Below, in pieces: positions 23,601 to 34,064 of a DNA stretch of 64,000 bases (the first letter of the stretch is position 1; each line of letters begins with the position of its first letter). The position numbers and the translations under genes are program-made. The notes beneath the pieces are model-generated. The model ran no database searches. It was given only the letters and a program-made list of their open reading frames with translations, and was not told where the DNA came from. Source of the DNA: Endocalyx cinctus (taxonomy: Eukaryota > Ascomycota > Sordariomycetes > Amphisphaeriales > Apiosporaceae); NCBI GenBank assembly GCA_001600455.1, contig BCKC01000009.1, positions 2,046,001 through 2,110,000 of the forward strand, given 5' to 3'.

Positions 23601-24332
23601 ACTGATTAGTCCCATCTTTTCTCTCCACGCTCTCTTCTGCTCCTTCGAACGGAACCCACAGCATCCTAGGATGAAATCGGGGCACCAGAATGTGATAACA
23701 GCACAATAAATATCCCAAAAACTCGGGGGCTTGATGACTTCTTGGGGTTTCTGGCGTTTCGAGCTCTTGGAAGACTTCGCAACCTTGCCACCGCGAGGGC
23801 CTGACCCGGAATGTTTTCTCCGCGTAGACGTCCTCGGTTTCCGCTTCTCGGTCTCACCGCTGCCTCGTTTTCCGGCAGGCGAGGCATCCGAGGCAGCCTC
23901 CAGACTTCGCTCCGGAGTCAGATCGGTTGTATTATCATTGTCTTCGTAAATAGGGTCGTTTCCGGTGGACGAAGGGAGGGTCTCCATATTAGCGGCATGT
24001 TTCCGGTAGTGATAATTTGGATGATCCTTGTCAATTCTGTTTCTCTCGGGGCGAATCAAGCTCCTCTTTCGCGTGGGCATGCCCGGGGGAAGGGTTTCGG
24101 TGGTAGGCGAAAGGGGTAAGTTCTCTGTAGTTCCATTAGGATTCTGTATTGTTTCGGCAAAGGAATTCGCTGATGGCGCACGTTGATGATGAGACGAGGT
24201 GCGTCCCGCCAGCGCGCGATATCCTCCCGTCTCTACATCCGCGGGTCGATTTCGACGTGATTGCGACTGCCGATACGAACTTCTATGTTCGAAAGAGGGG
24301 TTTGGCCCTCCCGGCCTATCGGGAAGTGACAT
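20606..24332 (-). CDS. chs4: Class IV chitin synthase
   Basis: Exons 24332-21113 and 21003-20606 join in phase (donor GTAAGT, acceptor CCTAG) to give 1205 residues, the usual size for class IV. The start MSLPDRPG resembles class IV starts; the frame stays open a few codons upstream but has no ATG there. Order: a long polar N-terminus; a first pair of membrane segments (about 205-265); a cytochrome-b5-like outer region (about 265-460); another helix (about 500-530); a GT2 catalytic domain with the Asp motif VDADTK (about 862), the GEDR motif (about 981) and the QRRRW processivity motif (about 1020); then a C-terminal membrane cluster. The enzyme makes chitin from UDP-GlcNAc at the plasma membrane and corresponds to yeast Chs3. 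The gene for a Skt5/Chs4-type activator lies divergently about 6 kb away. Confidence 0.95.
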
Positions 24333-24336
24333 ATTT

Positions 24337-24532
24337 CTAAGCAAAAACTCGGGTTAGCAAGAGAACAGCTATTCAACGGACAATACGTTGTTCAGAATGC
24401 AGTCAAATTTAAGATAATAATCGCATCGGGAATTGGATTGAAGGTATAACACAGAAAGAGTCTTCGCAGAGTCAAGTTTGTTCGGTTTGAGACATAACAC
24501 AAACACAAAGCGTGTACGCTGGTCAGACTTAC
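24337..24532 (-). other. Predicted 5'-UTR intron of the chitin synthase gene
   Basis: On the minus strand a consensus donor GTAAGT (24532) is followed, just before the ATG, by a TTGCTAACCC branch and a TTTTTGCTTAG acceptor ending at 24337. The ATG begins four bases later at 24332. A further strong donor (GTGAGTATACC at 24699) suggests a second leader intron, but its acceptor is not clear. Confidence 0.6.
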
Positions 24533-24699
24533 TTGGTACTTTACGTGTGACTAGGGCATGACAATTAAAAGGCTTGCGACGGGAGTTGAGGGACGAGCTT
24601 TCGAGATTGAAAATAATTCGTAACAAGAATGTGAATGGTAACGAATGCTCGAGTTGACCGACCGAGGTGTAAAGAACGAAATAAGATCGGTATACTCAC

Positions 24700-27600
24700 C
24701 AAATATGATTGTTGTGATTATGGATTATGATGGATGGTTGTTGTGATGGGCAACTCTTAGAACAAGCAAGAATTAAAGCAGGAATTAGGTTGGCAAGAAG
24801 TTGGAAGGACAATCCCTGCTTTTTTCCTTGGCACCCACCCCCTTATGACCGATCAGTTTTTGATCAGTTCTGACCAATTATAGACCGATTCGAACTAAGA
24901 ACAATGGCCGACTTCCTTCTTTCTGCTCAATTAAATGATGAATTTGGCTTATTATCCTAGCTGTTGTCGTGTATAACAGACACGTCTGTATTATATGCGA
25001 TTTAAATCGAGAGATTTGATGAAGCGAAAGAGCGAAACTTGATTTTTTGTTTTTTATTCGATAGAAATATGTATGATAAACGATAGGTGGGATTGGTTTA
25101 TGTTGTTATTAAAGGGTCCGGTTACTTTCAGGTACAGTCGGTGTTTCGAGTATATCACGAAAACTTAAATCAACTTCAGAATTGATAACAGAGTAATGTA
25201 ATACACTGACATAAGGAATAATATTATCAAATACAGAATATGAATAGAGAGAGAAGAAAAAAGGGGGTAAAAGACACAAAAGATTCAAAACAGAAGACTT
25301 CTAAACGAGTGTTGATCTTTTCGACCACTTTTCTCGAGAAAAAAGTGAATAAAGATGATACGAGATGAAATTGTGAGGATGAACTCTAACGGCGAGAATT
25401 AAAAATTAACTGGCTAGAAAAAAAAAGGGAGAATCTTCTTACGGGCAATGTAATACGGTGAAAAATCAAATAATACTACACTGTATTTAGTATTTACACT
25501 ACGAAATATGGGGGAAGTAAAAAATTATTCATCCATAAAAAAGGATACCTCCATAAAAATGGCAGGGGTGCCAGCTCTTAAATTCTTCGTGTTCAGTCTA
25601 AGAAGAAGAAAAACGAGAAAAATGTATCCCGAGGTCTTCTCGCAGTAATAGAAATAGGTCAAAGAGACACCTTTGGTACCTCATTTCCATCCTTCTAGTC
25701 TACCCTGGACATTCGGAACTAAAGGGGGATCTACGATCCAACTGACCTAGAACATTAGCGCCCGTGTCCAATTATGATCCTGCATTATCCTATTAGGTAT
25801 CATGGATGCTCCTATGGACTCGAGTAGCGTACACTAATAATGTACATACATATATAGCATAGTACAAATACCTTCTACTTTCAGTACACTAGACAGGCTG
25901 ACAGGGCGTAAGATAGATGGGTATGGCTCCTAACATAAGCCATTTTACTACATTAGTGCATTAGGCTGGCAGCGTTGCCCAGCGACTACGGCCCTCTTGA
26001 AGCCGCTAAAGCGAGCATCATTATTTTATGACGAGATCGTCAATAATAAATTATGCCCAAACGTTCCTCTTGTTTCTAACAATGAATGATCTCTGGACGA
26101 TAGATCGATCTACTACCTATACTAGTACTGCCAGGCCTAGTGTCACCAATAAGCCGGTACTAATAAAATAAATTGAAGTTGTGAGATTTCATATTCTCAA
26201 GTATACTACATAATAGTAGCAGATGCATTTGAACGTGAGGCTGAAAGTTAGGTACACGCTGAACGAAATTACGAGACTCCCGTTTTGGAGAAGGGGGCTC
26301 TTTTCCGCATACCATAGCCAGCCTCCAACCATTTCTTTTTTTTTTCTTTTTTTTTTTTCAACGTCAGTTAATATAATTGCGACTGGAATGTCTGCCGCGA
26401 AGCTCGTTTCTCAAGACTTGTCTCAACCCAAAGAAGCGAGCCGGGTTCTCAGCCGAACACCCTGAGAAAAAAAAGGTTCGTGTTTTCTTTTCTTGTGGTT
26501 CTCCTTAAGGAGCAATCGCATCGGATAATTGGGCCAATCCTAGAAGTGCTTTTATCCCCGCGCTTCTGTGACAAAATCTTATTTAGCAGAAGGTCGGGAA
26601 ACCGAACACATCCGCTATCGTATCATATTTCCATATATTCTTGTGTCACCTCGTGATATTCTCAGGAGGCTTGAGGTGTTTCTTGAAGCGTTTTTTAGAA
26701 TCGTTTGTGTCACAATTGTGTGTGTACAAGCAGCCTTATGTATTGTAGTATATCCCATCAGCCCATGTAGTGTACTGTGTACATAGTAGGTATACGAAGC
26801 TATGCCCTTACACTAAGTATAGATCACTAGCCCTTTCTGTGCTATTGGCCTTCTTTTTTTTTTTTTTTTTTTTCAGATTTAACTGCCTGTTGGTATTCCA
26901 CTGACAGGACTTGGCGAAAGCTTCCGCAACATCATCGCAAATTATGGTAGACAATCGTTCATGATGATCTGCTACGACCCTGCAGGTTTTACCGGGATTC
27001 GTAATAATCAGGAGAGAGAATCGGGTCACCCGGTAATGATTATAGCTATGTGTGTACATAGTATGTAAGAATACGTGAGATTCTTGTGGTACTGCTTATT
27101 GTAGTGTACAACCATCCATCAAATTTCTTCGCCACGTAGTGTGGTGCTAGATATTAATAATGTTCATTATCAGTAACCTTTTTTTTTTTTTTTTTCTTGA
27201 TGTTAATATTCCCCAAATCCCCGTAGCCAGACACTTTCAGCTTAACTCAGGCTGTCAGCTTGTGTGGTACATTACATTAGATTTACAATATACTATGCCC
27301 AGTAGACACTAGTACGCTGCACTACTAGTAAAGGAATTGTCTACTACCTTGTCAGCTGGATCGCATAATACGAATACTTCGCAGGCCTGGCAGGGTAATG
27401 TAGTAGCCAGAATTCCATATTTGGGCCTGTTTGTTTGCCGAAAGTGCGGGTTTTACGCTATGCTCTGAGTATGTTGCATGCAGATGTCATATGCGTGCTT
27501 GAATACGAGAAGTCCTGGTCTGAAGAAAAAAAAAAAAAGGGGGGCCATAAACCCTTGGCCTTATTCTCACGTATGATATTCCCTCCCACTGGACGTTTTG

Positions 27601-30384
27601 TTTTGTTCAAATTATACAATACCAACAATTGCTCGAATTCCTTTCAGAATATACCGAGCTTCAGTATCTAACGGAGATCTTTACGTAGCCAATTGAGGAT
27701 TTCCCCCCAAAAATTCTGCTCAATAAGTTTAATTTTCTATTACGGAATGTATATATAGATTTCATCAAATCGTGAGGGGCATTGGATTAGCGTGCCGAAT
27801 AGGTGGATGCGTTGGTGTCTAATAGTCTGATCTGTGACGACACTAGAATAGCCGCCAAATTCGGTGTCTCATTTGGCGAGGCATACCAGTTCTCTTACCA
27901 ATACCATTAGAGGGTGTCGAAAACTGCTCTAGAAATTTGTTAAATTGTCAGCCCCTATAGGCTTCCAGCCCATCGGTAATTAGTGCAGTACGGTTCTTCA
28001 AAGATTTCAAACAGCATCCATTGACTAAGTCGAGTTATTACCAGTGACAACGGTGGTGGTGTACATAGTAGAAGCAGAAAAAAAAAAAAAGAGAATCCAA
28101 AGTTGATCCACTCGTTGGTGTCGCACGTGGGCTAAATCGAGGTTGAGAAAGGATTTTTTATAACTGTATATAACGTGGGTCAGCATGATGAAGAACAGTC
28201 CCCCTGGCCAGGTAACGGATATTGTGCACTATTAGTGTACAACTGTGGGTTTAGAGACTGACCAACCTTTCCGGTTATGAAAAGATTATCCAGCAGTCGG
28301 GTCAATCGAAGGCGACAGAATAAAAAAAAACAGGGAATAGTGTACATTCTGGTAATTAGGGCATTATGGGGTAATGCGGTCTGAGCGCCAAGCGGTGAAA
28401 AGAGTACCTAGGTGCATATGTAGGAGGTTTACAAAAAAAAAAAAAAAAAAAAAGGTTGGAGGCATCGGCCTTGGAACAATGAAGATCTAAAGTGACGACA
28501 TTTGAAGAATTTCCGTACTGGATCTACCGTAGTGTCTCAATCGAATAATCTAATCTCGGCCATCAGTTATTTTTATAGATCCGCGGTAAAACGTATTCTC
28601 GCAGTCTCACAAAGGCGTGCGTGGTTGGAGATGAGAGTACGGAGTATTTACACTACTATGTACTTCCGAATACGTGGCAGGGAGAAGAATCATACGCCTT
28701 ACTGATCGACAAAAAAATATCAGGGTTGGTACCTGTAAAATAATGAGTGTTGTCCGCTTTGGAATCTTTCCAATCGTCTTCTGCACATTCATCAAAACTA
28801 TTCGTGGCGTAAATAGGGTAAGTACATACATATTTCTTAGTTAGTAAGTACATTTTACCTTGTATTACGCTCAATTTGTTTCTTGGATGGATGACAGTAA
28901 AAGGGGCTTGCTTGCTTTACCCTTTTACATTTTTGCCTTCACCTTAAAAGCTTGGTTAATATAAAAGATATTAGAAATAAGTAGATACATACCTAGGTAG
29001 CAGTCGTCTACCTGTTATTCAGTAGACTATTTTTTTTTTTTTAAATATACATAAAATAAAAATAATAGTGTAGATCTAATTAGTATTTATTTAATACCTA
29101 CTGAATCGACATATTTTATGTATATATTTATATATTTATATACTGACCAAAATATATATAGACATCGATATCAAAGACTAGGTTGGATGATACGAGGGAG
29201 TGTAGAGAAAGATATCGTATCGGTCGAAACACGAAGTTATACGTAGTACTAGACTACTCCGTACATATGAAATATTGTACGGGGTGGAGAGAGTACAAAG
29301 TAAACGTCGTCATTGTACTGTACATCTATACATCTGTACTCCGTACTTACATCTATACTGCCTACTTTAGGTATGACCCAAGTGATCTTCAGGGCCTTTT
29401 AGTGGAGTCATCTTACATTGGTACCATTCACTACGGGTTTTAGTGGAGTAATACGGTGGTAAGCCCTGCAAGTCTGCTGAATGAATCCACTAAAAGTAGA
29501 CCAAAGCTTCGGTTGTTAAGTAAATTTTATGTCCGTTCACTCCAAAGACCCAAATACGTCCACCTTGCGTCCACCTAAAAGATACTACGTAGGTTTTTAT
29601 TTTTTTTCTTCTTCCCTCTTTTACTTGACTCTTGAGATAGAATCAAGCGGAGAGTTGAGTTTGAGTCCAATCGTTATGGTTGAATGATTATCGACTTCTA
29701 ATTTCTAAACCTGCATTGTCTTGTTCGTCGTTCTCTTTGTGTCTGCTTTTATTTTCAAAGTCAAGTCAAGTCAAGCCAAGTCAGGTCATTAGGAATTAGT
29801 CTTGCTTGACACTTTCATTTATTCTGCATTATACATTTTCCCTTGCAGTACTTAATTAGTTTCATTTAATAACAATATAGCCAGACCTACTCCGTATAGT
29901 TCTCTCGGTCGAACCACGAAACACGAACCATAAACCAACTACCTACCTATACACCGACCAAATACTCCCTTTACAATATTCCTTTTTTTTTTTTTTGTTG
30001 CTGTGTGTTACAGGTAGATTTTCAACCTCGAGATACCCAAATATAATATTTCTATCCGGTAATTTCCTTACGAATACGAGTAAAAAGAATAAAATACTAC
30101 GAGTTTGCTACAACCGATCCCTAGCCTCCCACCTTGCATGTTCAACAAGACATTGAAGACGTTGTGCTTTGATTCCGAGGCTACTTTTCTATCGATACAT
30201 CCACCGAGTCCATGCGTACGTTTAATAGTGCCATAGTTCCAGTAGAATAATAGAGAATTCTACGTATCACCGTTTTAAAACCGGAAAGGGGCGTGAGAAG
30301 GGTTTTGTGTTCGTCGACTTCTCGTCCACTCGCTTCCTCTGTACCACCGTGCTGTCGCGGCAGCCTAAATTTTATATCTTTACC
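24700..30384. other. Gene-poor divergent spacer between chitin synthase and its activator
   Basis: Nearly 6 kb with no supported gene on either strand. It has A/T runs (for example T22 near 26850 and A runs near 28434-28453), three exact copies of the 12-mer GTGTACATAGTA (26777, 27052, 28059), TACCTAGGTA palindromes (28406 with one mismatch, 28990), and a cluster of direct and inverted TTTTAGTGGA words (29397-29495). The leaders of both flanking genes lie at its ends. I see no transposase frame. Confidence 0.55.
29397..29495. repeat. Direct and inverted TTTTAGTGGA repeats
   Basis: TTTTAGTGGAGT occurs at 29397-29408 and again at 29438-29449. The inverse, TCCACTAAAA, is at 29486-29495. The spacing would let the second and third copies pair. 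There is no coding frame. The same core reappears as a tight palindrome at 63389-63411. This may be a terminal-repeat relic of a small DNA element; that is inference. Confidence 0.4.
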
Positions 30385-32630
30385 ATGGCCGCCGTGACCG
30401 CCTCTCCGTCGCCCCCGACCGCCTCGTCTCCTCCCCGGTCGGTTCATCGAAAACCTGTTACTGTTCCGAAACCGTCCCCTGATTCAAGTCAACCACCACA
30501 GTATCTCGACCATGAGCTTCCTACCTATCCAAAACCTAGTGCAGTTTCCCCCGGGTCGCCGCGGATAAAGGATGTCCCAGCATCTCCGGTGAGGATGACT
30601 TTTCAACCCGATAATTGGGCTCAGCCTGGAAATGCGAGCATCGAGGGGAGTCATGCGTCCCATCTTCAACCTACAAACTCAGTTGCAAGCTTAGACCGAA
30701 GTCTTCCCCAATCACCCATGGCCCCGCCCCCGCCACCTCATAGTCCTGGCTACACTGCCATGTCCAACACTGAGAAACCTGCAAACCCAGTCGCGGCACA
30801 GAATAACTCGGCGCGCAATAGCCGGGAGTCGGATGCAACTTCAAGCACGCAACTACAAACGTCTACCGAATCTTCAGTCCAGACCAGCGAAAGCTCGGTT
30901 TCGGGCGGCCCCGGTGATGGATACGACAGCCAATTGCCATCGGATAGCGTGTCGCAAAAAGATTATTTCGCTGAAAGTATAGCTGAAGAATCGAGTCAGC
31001 CGGTACCGCAACTACAATATCACCATCAATCGATCCTGCCGAGAGTTTCAAGTGTGCCTCTCGAATCAGCCTCGAGAAATTCCTCGAGGTCCGATCTCCT
31101 GGACCAGGGTATGGCTATCAACCGCCACTTAACACCGAACTCCACCGCAAGGAGGACGTCCATGCCCCGGCCCCAGTCGTCGTATTCGATTTATTCTGAT
31201 GGGGGCACCCGCGGTCGATCTCCAGGTCTCGGCGTTCCCCACGGTCGCAACGTGTCACAGTCTCGGAGATCACCAGAAACTAGGCCGATATCATACGCCG
31301 AGTTACTGAATGTTCCGTATCCTCAGCCGGGTCCGGCGCCAATCACGTTTGATAACTCGAGTTTGCGCAGCAATATCGGTACAAACGCCTCGCTGCTCAG
31401 CGCACAAAAAACGCTGGAGATGTACAGACAAAATGTGAAAAAGACAAATGACCTTTCTATTCAATACTCATTTGCCGTATTTTTGATCTCTACAGCACAA
31501 GAGCTAGGAGGCCTAAGCCACAGCGAACCTACGCGGAAAAAAGGAAGTCAGAAGGATGGAGGGGAATCGTCGCCGGCTGATCTTGTCCATGAAGCCAAAA
31601 GCATATTGACAAGGCTAGCTAACGCCGGATATCCTTTTGCCCAATACTATTTAGCGGACGGGTACGCATCCGGCTTGTTCAACAAGGGAAAGGAAGACTA
31701 CAACGCGGCGTTTCCCCTTTTCGTCTTGGCCGGAAGACACGGTCACGCCGAGTCTGCCTACCGCGCCGGGTTATGCTACGAATTCGGCTGGGGATGTAGG
31801 AAAGACCCTGCCAAGGCCGTCCAATATCTGAGAACAGCCGCGTCGAAAACGCATCCCGGCGCCATGACGAGGCTGGGAAAGGCTTGTCTGTCCGGGGATC
31901 TCGGCGAAAACCGGTATCGAGAAGGCTTGAAGTGGCTCAAGCGAGCGACCGAAACCGCCGACGGAATGTACAACGCCGCTCCCTATCACCTCGGCACATT
32001 ATACGAGACCGGCTACGGTGACGATATCTTCAAGGATGAAAGCTATGCTGCCGAGTTATTTACCCAGGCCGCCGAGCTCGGACACCCCGAAGCTAGCTAC
32101 CGGATGGGTGATGCCTACGAGCACGGCAAGCTCAATTGCCCGCGAGATCCCGCCCTCAGTGTCCACTATTACACCGGAGCCGCGGAAAACGGCCACGCTG
32201 CGGCGATGATGGGTCTCTGTGCCTGGTACATGGTTGGAGCAGAACCGATATTAGAAAAAGATGAGGAGGAAGCTTACGAATGGGCACGACGCTCTGCGGA
32301 GCTAGGTATGTTCTTACGCAATTTTTTTTTCTGTCCCCATTTTTCATATCACTAACTCCGACGCGTATTCTAGGCTTCGTCAAGGCACAGTACGCGGTGG
32401 GCTACTTTACCGAGATGGGTATAGGCTGTCGCCGGGACGTGTTGGAGGCTAACGTCTGGTACGTGAAAGCGGCCGATGCCGGCGACGAGCGCGCTAAGCA
32501 GAGGTTGGCCGCCATCCGCGCCGCCGTGAACGGCGAGGGAACCCCGATGGAAGTCGCGCCTCCCCGAAACGCGAAGATGCGGAAGAACCAACCGAAAGAT
32601 GAGAAGGATAAGGACTGCGTGGTAATGTAA
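30385..32630 (+). CDS. skt5: Skt5/Chs4-type chitin synthase activator, Sel1 repeats, CaaX end
   Basis: Exons 30385-32305 and 32374-32630 (donor GTATGT, branch ACTAAC, acceptor TTCTAG) give 725 residues. I chose the ATG at 30385; the frame is open further upstream but has no ATG. The first 350 residues are Pro/Ser-rich and disordered. The rest is a run of Sel1-like repeats (Tyr-x-Leu-Ala-Asp-Gly-Tyr, AGLCYEFGWGCRKDPAKAVQ, YETGYGDDIFKDE, MGDAYEHGKLNC, AQYAVGYFTEMGIGCRRD). The tail is Lys-rich and ends in Cys-Val-Val-Met, a CaaX box for prenylation. Yeast Skt5/Chs4 has this same structure and brings Chs3 to the bud neck and activates it. The matching chitin synthase lies head-to-head to the left. 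Confidence 0.93.
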
Positions 32631-33636
32631 TAATGTACAATGTTTTACTTTTTTTTTTTGTGTATGTGTTATCTCTTTTAAGAGATATGGGGTTAATGAA
32701 GAACTACAACTACTACCGCTTTGCTCTTGGTGAACGAGTTTGCTTCCGCTTGTCTTTTTCTTTTTTTGGAAAAAAAGAAAAAAGGGGGGATGAGACAGGA
32801 CTTGGGAAGGAGGAAGGGCAAACTTTTTAAACGGAGGTAAAAGGGGAATCGGGATTTCATCTTAATGTTGGAAATACGATTTGGGCGTTTGAAAAAGAAA
32901 AACAAGAAACACAAAAGAAGGGGGGGCATGTTCTTAAAATACCTCTGCCATCATTACCATCATCATCATCAACAACATCAACCATAACATCGTCAAAAGA
33001 ATTATCATCATTTTAATCAAATGGGCATTTCCTGGTTACCGGAGACAAAAAAAAACACACATTGTTATGCAGAGAGAATAAATAAAAAGGGGGATATCAC
33101 CCACGTGATGAGAGTCGTAAGATTTTCCGTAAAAGGGGAGAGAGGGGGGCAGAGACAGATATATGAATGATGTAAAAAAGATATGAAGAAATGTACCGAA
33201 TGGTTTTGTTTCGATCTGTACTTCGTAAGTAATCCTTCTACTTTCATCTTGGGTGTTTCTTGGGGAGGGGGTTCGGGGTTTGTAAAGAAAGTTAGAACTT
33301 TTCCCCCTTGGTTCATCCTCTCACTTTACTTGTATTTCTTTATTTGGCTAGTTCCCATGTAATTTACTGGTTTGGCTTTTATCCAGGGAGTTTCTCATAT
33401 TATTAGCTTGTCAGATTTGGTTTGGCTCAGTATACATATATATTACCATCATACTATCATACTATCATACTTTCAAAAGTTAGAGATGACTAGGGATAGA
33501 TACTACCTTAGGTCCTTACAGAAGAGATATTATCGTACGTACGGCATATATGTATAACCTCCAAGTGCCTTTCCCAGCAAACGTACGGGAGACTTTCATA
33601 AATATATAGTATAGTTATTGAGCAAACTATATTTAA

Positions 33637-33675
<39 letters not shown>

Positions 33676-34064
33676 TACCCTTTCGTGTTAAAGACCCGTA
33701 ACACCATTAATCTGTCAAAAAGGAGGGAAAAAAAAGATAGAACACAGAGAGAGTTTCGAGACAAGAAATAAATTTATTACTCGATACACGCTACGCCATG
33801 CAGTTTTGGAATAGAAGAAGAATCAATCTCTCGACTTTAACATACTCTAATCAGAACCAAGCCCCAAACCCCATCATTAAGTGAATAAAAAAAATAAAAT
33901 AAAATAACGCCTCTTCATCAGGTCGTGGCATTCAATACGTGATTAAGAACAAACCATAAAAGTGGGGGAATCCGATGGAAGAAAAAGAACAACGGGAAAA
34001 AAAAAAGCAGTCATCGTCTCTTAGCCTGCTCATAACAGTTCCTTATTTTCGTCATCCATAATTA
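32631..34064. other. Convergent spacer with a TA microsatellite
   Basis: 3' flanks of two converging genes. It contains a (TA)n tract at 33643-33673, ATC-type triplets near 32945-32970, and A/T runs. I see no gene. Confidence 0.55.

Noticed and set aside
24700..30300. Possible transposon in the long spacer
   Set aside because: No transposase or reverse transcriptase frame and no long terminal repeats; only short repeat words.
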